From positions 1 through 7,026 of the forward strand of contig JAEUJR010000526.1 of NCBI GenBank assembly GCA_016793585.1: DNA of 7,026 nucleotides, read 5' to 3'. This stretch comes from Archangium sp. GTDB taxonomy: Bacteria; Myxococcota; Myxococcia; Myxococcales; Myxococcaceae. Both the position numbers and the translations under genes were made by a program. The notes under the pieces are model-generated. The model was not told where the DNA came from and searched no databases. It saw only the letters and a list, made by a program, of their open reading frames with translations. Shown one piece after another: positions 1 to 6,347 of this stretch (within the stretch, counting starts at the first letter, position 1; each line of letters starts with the position of its first letter).

Positions 1-1
1 C

Positions 2-397
2 AACCGTGACACGCCGCGTTTCAAGCTGTACTTCAAGAAGGCTCCCAGCGAGGGCGTTCGCCTCGCGCTCGGTGCGCAGATCGGTGCCAGCCAGTCGTGG
101 CCGAGTGCGCTGGCCGCCGAGTCGGAGCCCTCGCTCAAGGCCCTCGCCACCGACTTCACGAATGCGCTGGCTGCTGGAAAGGCAGCGCTCGATGCCCGTG
201 CGGCAGCGCAGATCGCCACTGCGACCCACCGCGCGCGAGAACTCGTTCCCTTCGTCGACGATCTCAACGCGGCTCGGCAGAGCGTGTACGGCCAACTCAC
301 CACCATCGCCGGACAGACCCGGAAGCCGCGCGGCTGGGCCGAGAGCTTCTTCCTTCGTTCGTCGAGCGGCGACGAGGCGACTCCGACGTCCGCCTGA
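2..397 (+). CDS. C-terminal fragment of an unrecognised protein (5' truncated by window edge)
   Basis: An open frame runs from the window edge to a TGA at 395-397 and gives 131 residues, beginning NRDTPRFKLYFKKAP and ending DEATPTSA. Third codon positions are mostly G or C (for example GTC GAC GAT CTC AAC), and this frame reads more like protein than the overlapping frames at 6 and 97, which are arginine/serine-rich shadows. No start codon is expected because the gene enters from the left. The visible part is alanine-rich and probably helical in the middle (about residues 38-100), with no membrane segment, no signal and no catalytic motif I can name. A soluble helical domain is the most that can be inferred. 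It is separated from imuB by 267 nt containing a strong stem-loop, so it is probably a separate transcription unit rather than an imuA remnant; ImuA/RecA-like Walker motifs are not visible here, although the N-terminal part is missing. Confidence 0.7.
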   Translation, partial: NRDTPRFKLYFKKAPSEGVRLALGAQIGASQSWPSALAAESEPSLKALATDFTNALAAGKAALDARAAAQIATATHRARELVPFVDDLNAARQSVYGQLTTIAGQTRKPRGWAESFFLRSSSGDEATPTSA

Positions 398-404
398 GGC
401 GAGC

Positions 405-456
405 GCGGTGGCTGTGGTCGGGAGCGGAGCAGCGAAAGCCCGATCGCAGCCGTCGT
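405..456 (+). terminator. Long stem-loop just downstream of the first gene's stop (terminator-like, no T-tract)
   Basis: GGCTGTGGTCGGG at 410-422 pairs with CCCGATCGCAGCC at 439-451 to give a continuous 13-bp RNA stem with two G-U wobbles and a 16-nt loop. The pairing can be extended outward to 405/456 with three further wobbles among five pairs. It begins 7 nt after the stop codon of the upstream gene, the usual place for a transcript end. No run of T follows (the sequence goes on GTCAGGCC), so it is not a classical intrinsic terminator. It may act as a 3'-end stabiliser or a Rho-assisted terminator. The pairing is seen in the sequence; the role is inferred. Confidence 0.45.
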
Positions 457-531
457 CAGGCCGTCCTGTGCAGCGCAGGGCGCGCGCGCATCGCTGTCGA
501 TCCTTTCCTGAGTTGCTTCGGCTCCGATCGC

Positions 532-579
532 GGGTGCTGCAGGTGCTCCCGGAAGGCCCTTGGCCCCGACTGCAGCCCC
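532..579 (+). other. Imperfect stem-loop in the region upstream of imuB
   Basis: GCTGCAG at 536-542 pairs with CTGCAGC at 570-576. The stem continues past a single bulged T (535) with GGG 532-534 against CCC 577-579, giving 10 bp around a 27-nt loop that itself contains the small palindrome-like AAGGCCCTT. A moderately T-rich stretch, TGTTGTTCCT, starts at 580. It could be a second, weaker terminator isolating imuB from upstream transcription. If transcription of imuB starts farther upstream than proposed, it would instead be a leader structure. In a GC-rich region pairing of this size could also be chance. Confidence 0.25.
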
Positions 580-621
580 TGTTGTTCCTGATTCCAATGG
601 GTTGGAGCGCGTCGATCCACA

Positions 622-639
622 TGTCAGACCCCTCTGATA
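622..639. repeat. Small inverted repeat TCAGA-CCCC-TCTGA upstream of imuB
   Basis: TCAGA (624-628) and TCTGA (633-637) are perfect inverted arms around CCCC. As RNA the stem extends to 7 bp (622-628/633-639) with one G-U pair. It directly abuts the CTGA-N8-TCAG palindrome at 640-655, and the half-site CTGAT occurs twice in tandem at 634-638 and 640-644. The clustering of CTGA/TCAG half-sites immediately before a DNA-damage gene suggests protein binding sites; this is inference. Confidence 0.35.
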
Positions 640-656
640 CTGATTGGATGTTCAGG
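636..656 (+). promoter_or_regulatory. Candidate SOS-type operator with possible -10 element for imuB-dnaE2
   Basis: The 17-mer CTGATTGGATGTTCAGG at 640-656 has the palindromic ends CTGA-N8-TCAG. It matches 13 of 17 positions of the Myxococcus xanthus LexA-box consensus as I remember it (CTRHAMRYBYGTTCAGS), including the whole GTTCAGS half. GATACT at 636-641 matches four of six bases of a sigma-70 -10 box, which would place the start of transcription near 648. No good -35 is present at the right spacing (around 612-618), so the promoter part is weak. A repressor bound here would cover both the -10 region and the Shine-Dalgarno segment of the template. Damage-inducible control is established for imuB-dnaE2 cassettes in other bacteria; its application here is inferred. 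Confidence 0.4.
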
Positions 657-659
657 AGG
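654..659 (+). promoter_or_regulatory. Shine-Dalgarno of imuB (AGGAGG)
   Basis: A perfect AGGAGG lies 5 nt before the ATG at 665. It decides the start: an in-frame ATG at 644 lies upstream of this site and has no ribosome binding site of its own, while the protein beginning at 665 (MRVAYIHLP) aligns with the usual first beta strand of Y-family polymerases. The site overlaps the last bases of the candidate operator at 640-656. Confidence 0.8.
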
Positions 660-664
660 GTCGA

Positions 665-2425
665 ATGCGGGTCGCCTACATCCATCTGCCGCGGTTTCCA
701 CTTCAACGACTGGTGTTGGAGCAGCCGTCTTTCTCGGGCAAGCCGGTGGTGCTGCTCGAAGACGTGAAGGGCGCCGAACGGGTGCGCTTCGTGTCGCGTG
801 CTGCGAGCGCGGCGGGCGTTCGGCTCGGGCAGACGGGCGCGGCGGCGGCGGCCACGGTGCCCGGCCTCGTGAAGCGCCGCTTCGACGACGAGGCCGAGTG
901 GAAGGCGCTGCGCACGCTGGGCGAGTCGTTGCTGGTGGTGGCTCCGGCGTTTCAGCTCGATGCGCCCGATGGGCTGTGGGTCGACGCCTCGGCCGCGCAC
1001 CTGTTCGGTGGAGAGCAGGCCTTTCGGGAAGAGCTGATCGCCCGCTGCAACGTGGCCGGCTTTCGCGTGAAGGTGGTGATCGGGTCGGAGCGCTTCACCA
1101 CCCAGGCGCTCTGCCGCTTCGGTGATGGCGCCATCGTCGCCGCGCAGGGCGGTCGGTTGCTCGCGCAGGCTCCGCTCGATGCGTTGCTCGGCGCCGGCCT
1201 CGGTGACGACGTGCTCGGGCCGCTCAAGGCGCTGGGCCTGTCGACGCTCGGTGAAGTCGCCGCGCTGCCCATCGGCTCGCTTGCGGCGCGGTTCGGTACG
1301 CACGGGCACCTCGTCGCCCAGCTGGCTCGTGGGCAAGATGATTCGAGCCTCACGCCCGAGGTGCTGCCCGAGGTGATCGACGAAGCCGTCGCGCTCGACT
1401 GGCCGGCCGAGCAGCTCGAGCCCGTGCTCTTCGCGATCAAGATGGTGGTCGATCGCGTCTGCGCGCGCCTTCAGGGGCGGCAGCTGGCGGCGGTGCGGTT
1501 GACGGTGGGGCTCACGCTCGAAGGCGCGGGGCTGACCGCGTTGCCGCTCGTGCTCGCCCGGCCCGCGGCGCACTCGAAGCTGCTGCTCGAGCTCATTCGG
1601 CATCGGCTGACCGATCTCTCGGTGAAGCACCCCATCGCCGGCGTGCGGGTGATCGTCGACGAGGCCTGCCCCGACCCCGGGCGGCAGTTGATGCTGGGTG
1701 ACGCTCCCGCTGGAGATGCCCAGCTCGAGGTCGTGCTCTCGAAGCTGCAGTCGGCGCTGGGCGAGGCGTCGTTGTTCTCGGCCGAGCCCATGGCGAGGCA
1801 TCGACCCGAGGCGGCGTGGAAGCTGGCTCCGTTTCGGCCGCCCGACACCGGCCGGCCTTCCGATCTCTGGGGCGCCGTCGACGCGGAGTGGACGCTGGGC
1901 GCGAAGCGGGAAGAACCGGCGCCTCCCGAGCGCACGAAGGAGCGGCAACAGACGAACGATCAGCTCGCGTTGCTGGCGGCTCCGGCGGCGGTGGTGCCTC
2001 CCGCGCCGGCGGTCTGGGAAGGGCCTCGCGGCAAGGCGGCGGCGGGTCCCAACGAGGCCGATGTGATGGACGTGATCGCCGGCCTCGAGGTGGGCGCAAA
2101 GTGGCGGGGCTCGAAGGTGAAGGCGGTCGCCGAGGCGGTGCTGCTGCCGACGACGCTCGAGGCCCGCCCGTCACGCCTGTTCCGCGAACCGTCGGTGCTG
2201 CATGCCGAGCTCACCTCGTCTGGGCTGCTGGCGTCGGTGACGTTGCAGGGCCGACGGCGACGGGTCGAGGCGATGGAAGGCCCCGAGCGCCTCGTTGGTC
2301 AGTGGTGGAGCCCCGAGTCGGTCGCGCGCGATTACTACCGCGTGCAGCTCGAGGGCGTCGGCGTGCTCTGGGTGTTCAAAGACGCCGCCGATGGCCGGTT
2401 CTACGCGCACGGCATCTTCGACTGA
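665..2425 (+). CDS. imuB: ImuB, inactive Y-family polymerase homologue of the mutasome
   Basis: A 586-residue protein with the ImuB domain order. The N-terminal Y-family palm (about 1-160) opens MRVAYIHLPRF; where active polymerases carry the metal-binding aspartate pair near this strand it has L8-P9. The second motif reads VDASAAHLFGGE at 106-117: D107 is kept but the catalytic glutamate of the SIDE-type motif is A108, so polymerase activity is not expected, as in known ImuB proteins. A helix-hairpin-helix thumb lies at about 187-213 and a little-finger region at about 236-345. A Pro/Ala-rich linker (414-451) carries QLALL at 433-437, resembling the beta-clamp binding pentapeptide QLxLF. The C-terminal ImuB-specific region ends in RDYYRVQLEG...FYAHGIFD (554-586), characteristic of the family. 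Its known role is as an adaptor bringing DnaE2 to the sliding clamp at lesions. The start at 665 is supported by AGGAGG at 654-659. It is followed after 4 nt by dnaE2, implying one operon. No imuA precedes it. Confidence 0.93.
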   Translation: MRVAYIHLPRFPLQRLVLEQPSFSGKPVVLLEDVKGAERVRFVSRAASAAGVRLGQTGAAAAATVPGLVKRRFDDEAEWKALRTLGESLLVVAPAFQLDAPDGLWVDASAAHLFGGEQAFREELIARCNVAGFRVKVVIGSERFTTQALCRFGDGAIVAAQGGRLLAQAPLDALLGAGLGDDVLGPLKALGLSTLGEVAALPIGSLAARFGTHGHLVAQLARGQDDSSLTPEVLPEVIDEAVALDWPAEQLEPVLFAIKMVVDRVCARLQGRQLAAVRLTVGLTLEGAGLTALPLVLARPAAHSKLLLELIRHRLTDLSVKHPIAGVRVIVDEACPDPGRQLMLGDAPAGDAQLEVVLSKLQSALGEASLFSAEPMARHRPEAAWKLAPFRPPDTGRPSDLWGAVDAEWTLGAKREEPAPPERTKERQQTNDQLALLAAPAAVVPPAPAVWEGPRGKAAAGPNEADVMDVIAGLEVGAKWRGSKVKAVAEAVLLPTTLEARPSRLFREPSVLHAELTSSGLLASVTLQGRRRRVEAMEGPERLVGQWWSPESVARDYYRVQLEGVGVLWVFKDAADGRFYAHGIFD

Positions 2426-2429
2426 CGCC

Positions 2430-5400
2430 ATGTACGCCGAGCTCGTCTGTCGATCGAACTACGCGTTCCTGCGCGGGGCCTCGCACCCTGAGGAGCTCGT
2501 GTCGGCTGCGGCCGCGCTGGGGTTGTCGGGCCTGGCCATCACCGACGACGACGGGCTGTACGGGCTCGTCAAAGCCCACCTCGAGGCGAAGCAGCAGAAG
2601 CTCAAGCTCGTGCTCGCGAGTCGCATGACGCTGCTCGATGCGCCACCCATCGCGCTCTACGTGCAGAACGCCCAGGGCTACGCGCACCTGTGCGAGCTGA
2701 TCTCCGAGAGCCGGCTCGCGCACCCGAAAGGCTCGGCGGGGCTGCCGTGGCAGCGGGTGCTCCAGCGGGCCGAAGGGCTCGCCATGGTGCTGCTCGATGA
2801 TCCAGCTCGGCCGCACGAGCACCACGTCGCCGCCGCGCTGGCCGAAGCGTTTGCCGGCAAGGCGTACGTGGGCGTCTCGCGACACCTCTGTGCCGACGAC
2901 GAAGCGCGCTTTGGCACCGCGAAGGCGCTGTCTCGAACGCTCGGCCTGCCGCTGCTGGCCCACAACGACGTGCACACGCACTCCCGCGAACGGCAGCCGC
3001 TGCAAGACGTGATGACCGCCATTCGCTGCGGCACCACCCTCGCGAACGCCGGCACGCTCGTGTTCCCCAACGGAGAGCGCACGCTCAAGTCGCCCGACGA
3101 CATGCTGCGGCTGTTCGCCGACGCCCCCGAAGCCATCGGCCGCACCATGGAGATCGTCGACGGCTCCACGTTCTCGTTCGACGATCTTCGCTACACCTTC
3201 AGCGAAGAAGAGCTGCCGCCCGGCATGACGCGCACCGAGTTCCTGCGCGACCTGTGTGAGCAGGGCCTGCGCATTCGGTACCCCTCGGGCATTCCCGACG
3301 CCGCGCGGAAGCAGATCGAGAAGGAGCTGACCCTCATCACCGCCCTCGAATACGAGGGCTACTTCCTCGCCCTGTGGGACATCGTTCGGTTCGCCCGCGC
3401 GCGCGGCATTCTCTGTCAGGGCCGGGGCAGCGCCGCCAACTCGGCCGTCTGTTACGTGCTGCAGATCACCGCGATCGATCCCGTGCGCATGAACCTGCTC
3501 TTCGAGCGCTTCCTCTCGATGGAGCGCAAGGAGCCGCCCGACATCGACGTCGACTTCGAGCACGCCCGCCGCGAAGAGGTGCTGCAGTACGTCTACGAGA
3601 AGCACGGCCGCCACCGCGCCGCGATGGTCTGCGAGCACATCTGCTTCCGCGGGAAGCTCTCGGTGAAAGAGGTCGGCAAGACGCTCGGCCTCTCGGTCGA
3701 TCAGCTCGACCGGCTCTCGAAGGCAATGGATCTGTCGGACGACGTCGGGCCGTACCAGCTGCACCAGGCCGGGCTCTCGGCGTCGGATCTCGCCGTGCAG
3801 CAGACGATGGCGCTGGCGCGGCAGCTCTCGGGCATGCCCAGACACCTGTCGATTCACGTCGGCGGCTTCGTGATCACGCACGGGCCGCTGGTGTCGATGG
3901 CGCCGGTCGAGGCCGGCTCCATGCAGGATCGAACGGTCGTGCAGTGGGAGAAAGACGATCTCTCGGCGCTCGACATCTTGAAGGTCGACCTGCTCGGCCT
4001 CGGCATGCTGACGGTGATCGCGCGCAGCTTCGAGCTGATCGAGCAGGTCACGGGGCGGCGCTACGACATGGCCACGGTGCCCGCGGAGGATCCGTTCGTC
4101 TATGACATGATCTGCGACGCCGACACCATCGGCACCTTCCAGATCGAGAGCCGCGCGCAGCAGAACATGCTGCCCAGGCTCAAGCCGCGGAACTTCTACG
4201 ACCTGGTGATCGAGATCGCGATCATTCGCCCGGGGCCCATCGTCGGAGAGATGGTGCACCCGTTCCTTCGGCGGCGAAACGGTGACGAGCCCGTCACGTA
4301 CCCGTCGAAAGACGTCGAGGCGATTCTGGCGCGAACGCTCGGCGTGCCGCTCTTCCAGGAGCAGGCCATGAAGCTGTCGATGGTGGCTGCGGGCTTCTCA
4401 CCCGGAGACGCCGATGCGCTGCGGCGGGCGCTCTCGCACAAACGCGCGCACGAGAAGCTGCCGCTGTTCCGCGATCGCTACATCGAGGGGTGCCTGAGCC
4501 GCGGCTACGAGCGCCAGTTCGCCGAGAAGAGCTTCGACAGCTTCAAGGGCTTCTCGCACTACGGCTTCCCCGAGAGCCACTCGGCCTCGTTCGCGCTGAT
4601 CGCCTACGCCTCGTGCTGGCTCAAGAAGTACTACCCGGCGATCTTCACGGCCGCGCTGCTCGACGCGCAGCCGATGGGGTTCTACGCGCCGCACTCGCTC
4701 GTCGACGACGCGCGCCGGCATGGCGTCGAGCCGCGCGCCGTCGACGTGAACCGATCGACCTGGAAGTGCCAGCTCGAGCTCGATGGGCGGACCGAGGGGG
4801 GCCTCCGACGCGCTCCCGTGAAGGGTGTGCTGCCGGAGCAGCCGGCGCTCCGCCTGGGGTTCGAGCTCGTGAAGGGGCTGCGCGAAGAGACGGCGAAGCG
4901 GCTGGTGTTCGAGCGGGAGCGGGCAGGGCCGTTTGGGTCGCTCGCCGAGCTCGCCCGAAGAACCCGGGTACCGAAGGCCGAGCTCACCCGGCTGGTGCTC
5001 GCAGGCGCGCTCGCCTCCATCACCACCTCACGCCGCGCCGCGCTCTGGGAGCTCGCCGCCCTCGGCACCTTCGACGAAGACGATCTCTTCTTCGGCCTGC
5101 CCATGGCGACCGATGCCCCAGCCTTCCCTCCGATGAACGCGACCGAGCGCGTAGCCACCGACTTCGACACCGTCGGCCTCTCGCTCGAGTCGCACCCAGT
5201 GGGGTTGATGCGAAAGCAGCTCCAGAAGGCGGGCGCGCTCACGGCCGAGCAGCTGCAGAAGGTGCCGAGCGGCAAGACGGTGCGCCTCGGCGGGCTGGTG
5301 ATCGTCCGGCAACGGCCCCCGACCGCGAAGGGCTTCTGCTTCATGTCGGTGGAGGACGAGACCGGGCTCGCGAACCTCGTCATCGAGCCGAAACGGTTCG

Positions 5401-5522
5401 AGCAGTACCGAAAGGAGATCACCGGAACGGCGCTGGTGCTCGCCGCCGGCCGGGTCGAACGCAGTGGAAAGGTGGTGAACCTGAAGGTCGATCACCTCGA
5501 GCCGCTCATGCCCGAGGCGTGA
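2430..5522 (+). CDS. dnaE2: DnaE2, error-prone DNA polymerase III alpha subunit paralogue
   Basis: A 1030-residue C-family polymerase, a normal length for DnaE2 and shorter than replicative DnaE1. It synthesises DNA across lesions and causes damage-induced mutation together with ImuB. An N-terminal PHP domain (about 1-200) shows the family signature NYAFLRGASHPEEL (10-23), but its metal ligands are eroded: V6-C7-R8 replaces HxH and TDDD (38-41) replaces TDHG, so no proofreading nuclease is expected. HNDVH at 178-182 remains. QGRGSAANS starts at Q330. The palm holds PDIDVDF at 370-376, giving catalytic D373 and D375, and LKVDLLGL gives D520, the third aspartate. LFQEQ is at 641-645. Helix-hairpin-helix elements occur at about 811-862, and a C-terminal OB fold (about 949-1025) contains SVEDETGLANLVI. 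The ATG lies 4 nt past the imuB stop with no Shine-Dalgarno, pointing to translational coupling. All catalytic residues are present and the frame is intact. Confidence 0.95.
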   Translation: MYAELVCRSNYAFLRGASHPEELVSAAAALGLSGLAITDDDGLYGLVKAHLEAKQQKLKLVLASRMTLLDAPPIALYVQNAQGYAHLCELISESRLAHPKGSAGLPWQRVLQRAEGLAMVLLDDPARPHEHHVAAALAEAFAGKAYVGVSRHLCADDEARFGTAKALSRTLGLPLLAHNDVHTHSRERQPLQDVMTAIRCGTTLANAGTLVFPNGERTLKSPDDMLRLFADAPEAIGRTMEIVDGSTFSFDDLRYTFSEEELPPGMTRTEFLRDLCEQGLRIRYPSGIPDAARKQIEKELTLITALEYEGYFLALWDIVRFARARGILCQGRGSAANSAVCYVLQITAIDPVRMNLLFERFLSMERKEPPDIDVDFEHARREEVLQYVYEKHGRHRAAMVCEHICFRGKLSVKEVGKTLGLSVDQLDRLSKAMDLSDDVGPYQLHQAGLSASDLAVQQTMALARQLSGMPRHLSIHVGGFVITHGPLVSMAPVEAGSMQDRTVVQWEKDDLSALDILKVDLLGLGMLTVIARSFELIEQVTGRRYDMATVPAEDPFVYDMICDADTIGTFQIESRAQQNMLPRLKPRNFYDLVIEIAIIRPGPIVGEMVHPFLRRRNGDEPVTYPSKDVEAILARTLGVPLFQEQAMKLSMVAAGFSPGDADALRRALSHKRAHEKLPLFRDRYIEGCLSRGYERQFAEKSFDSFKGFSHYGFPESHSASFALIAYASCWLKKYYPAIFTAALLDAQPMGFYAPHSLVDDARRHGVEPRAVDVNRSTWKCQLELDGRTEGGLRRAPVKGVLPEQPALRLGFELVKGLREETAKRLVFERERAGPFGSLAELARRTRVPKAELTRLVLAGALASITTSRRAALWELAALGTFDEDDLFFGLPMATDAPAFPPMNATERVATDFDTVGLSLESHPVGLMRKQLQKAGALTAEQLQKVPSGKTVRLGGLVIVRQRPPTAKGFCFMSVEDETGLANLVIEPKRFEQYRKEITGTALVLAAGRVERSGKVVNLKVDHLEPLMPEA

Positions 5523-5532
5523 GCTCCTCACG
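5518..5532. terminator. Small palindrome covering both convergent stop codons
   Basis: CGTGAG-CTC-CTCACG at 5518-5532 is a perfect 6-bp inverted repeat with a 3-nt loop. It contains the TGA of dnaE2 (5520-5522, plus strand) and the TGA of the acetyltransferase (TCA at 5528-5530 on the plus strand). There is no T-tract on either side. It could be a minimal bidirectional transcript-end hairpin, but the repeat follows partly from each gene ending in a GTGAG-like string and is short, so the functional call is tentative. Confidence 0.25.
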
Positions 5533-6262
5533 GCCCGAACACGGGGAACGTGCCGACCGACTGAAACCCGAGCGACTGCAGAATCGGCCCCGACGTCTGC
5601 GGGTTCGCCTGGCAGGTGACGATGGCCTTGCCGAGTGATCGCGCGAGCGAGAACCGCGCGTTGAGCAACGCCCGATACACGCCGCGGCCGCGGAAGCGGG
5701 GCAGCACCACGGCTCCGATCAAAGAGACAGAGCGTTCGACGATCGCGAGACCGGCGCTCCCGGCGGGCTCACCGTTCACCCGTGCGAGAAAAAGACGCTG
5801 CTTCGCCGGCGTCACGGCCAACCGCGCGTTGTAGGCGAGCAGGGGGGCGAGCGGAGCGCTCCAGCCTTCGGCCATCACCGCGCTGAACGCCGTCACGTCG
5901 TCGGCACTCGTCGCTTCCACCGCCTGCGCTCCGTCGGGCACCGACAGATCACTCGCCCGCCACAGCCCGATGACGGAGCGCTCCGCCAGACCGCGACGCC
6001 GCAACCGCTCCGACAGCCCCGGCGTGTCGCTCGCGCCCACGGTCCACCGCCACCGAATGCCGCGGTAGTTCGAGAGCACCTGATCGATTCGTTGGTCGAG
6101 CGCGGTCTCAGGCAACCGGCAGCGAGCGACCCCATTGAGCCCGCCACTCGCGAACGACGGTGTCGTCACTTGATGCCAGTCAGGGAGATCGACGATCACC
6201 GAGTCGGTTGCGCCCACGAGTGCGTCGAGCGGCCGGTCCATCACTTCGTCGGGGAAGTTCAC
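5528..6262 (-). CDS. GNAT-family N-acetyltransferase
   Basis: A 244-residue protein from a GTG at 6260-6262 on the minus strand. The C-terminal half (about 113-244) is a GNAT fold that would transfer an acetyl group from acetyl-CoA. The acetyl-CoA binding motif is R189-F-R-G192-R-G194 in VVLPRFRGRGVYRALL, preceded by the strand SVSLIGAVV and followed by the late GNAT segment PILQSLGFQSVG (226-237). The N-terminal half (about 1-105), with GGLNGVARCRLPE and RWRWTVGASDTPGLSERL, resembles the N-terminal extension common in two-part GNAT proteins. The substrate cannot be told. The open frame extends to 6691, but G/C third-position bias fades upstream of 6262, so the long version is rejected. ATG at 6241 is an alternative start. 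No good ribosome binding site precedes either. It converges on dnaE2 with 5 nt between the stops and is divergent from the membrane gene; a link to mutagenesis is not evident. Confidence 0.82.
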   Translation of the reverse strand: MNFPDEVMDRPLDALVGATDSVIVDLPDWHQVTTPSFASGGLNGVARCRLPETALDQRIDQVLSNYRGIRWRWTVGASDTPGLSERLRRRGLAERSVIGLWRASDLSVPDGAQAVEATSADDVTAFSAVMAEGWSAPLAPLLAYNARLAVTPAKQRLFLARVNGEPAGSAGLAIVERSVSLIGAVVLPRFRGRGVYRALLNARFSLARSLGKAIVTCQANPQTSGPILQSLGFQSVGTFPVFGP

Positions 6263-6291
6263 CGGCCCAGCATGCCCCGAGACGGGTGAAC
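6257..6291. repeat. Inverted repeat GTTCACC-N21-GGTGAAC at the acetyltransferase start
   Basis: Perfect 7-bp arms lie at 6257-6263 and 6285-6291, about 28 bp centre to centre, in the 82-nt divergent gap and the first codons of the acetyltransferase. One arm contains the proposed GTG start (6260-6262 on the minus strand). It may be an operator for the divergent pair, or in the mRNA a stem that masks the start codon. Seven-base arms in GC-rich DNA can also arise by chance. Confidence 0.3.
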
Positions 6292-6332
6292 GCAGACCCT
6301 GCACGAAGCCGGGCGCCAGCCGCTTCTGCGTG

Positions 6333-6347
6333 TACCTTTGCGGGGTG
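6333..6347 (+). promoter_or_regulatory. Possible -10 element placed for a leaderless transcript of the membrane gene
   Basis: TACCTT at 6333-6338 fits the TANNNT form of a -10 box and lies 6 nt before the GTG at 6345, the spacing seen in leaderless promoters of several GC-rich bacteria. No Shine-Dalgarno precedes this GTG, which agrees with leaderless initiation, but no recognisable -35 was found either. Confidence 0.25.

Noticed and set aside
97..591. 164-residue plus-strand frame into the intergenic region
   Set aside because: Low-complexity Arg/Cys-rich translation, no ribosome binding site, and it crosses the two stem-loops; treated as a shadow, so the gap is left without a gene.
644..664. 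Upstream ATG start for imuB at 644
   Set aside because: It lies inside the candidate operator, has no ribosome binding site, and would precede the clear AGGAGG that serves the ATG at 665.
398..664. tRNA, small RNA gene or CRISPR in the imuB upstream gap
   Set aside because: No cloverleaf pattern, no regularly spaced repeats and no recognised RNA motif; only the described stem-loops and inverted repeats are present.
6..767. 253-residue plus-strand frame spanning the first gene, the gap and the imuB start
   Set aside because: Arg/Ser/Pro-rich with no protein-like pattern; it overlaps the better-supported frame at 2-397 and the start of imuB out of frame.
2376..4259. 627-residue open frame on the minus strand opposite dnaE2
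   Set aside because: It lies fully antisense to a well-supported dnaE2, its composition is rich in H, R, V, L and D as expected of a GC-rich antisense shadow, and no domain is recognisable.
4490..5638. 382-residue plus-strand frame overlapping the dnaE2 3' end and the acetyltransferase
   Set aside because: Extremely Arg/Ala-rich, typical of an out-of-frame reading of GC-rich coding DNA, and it crosses two real genes on opposite strands.
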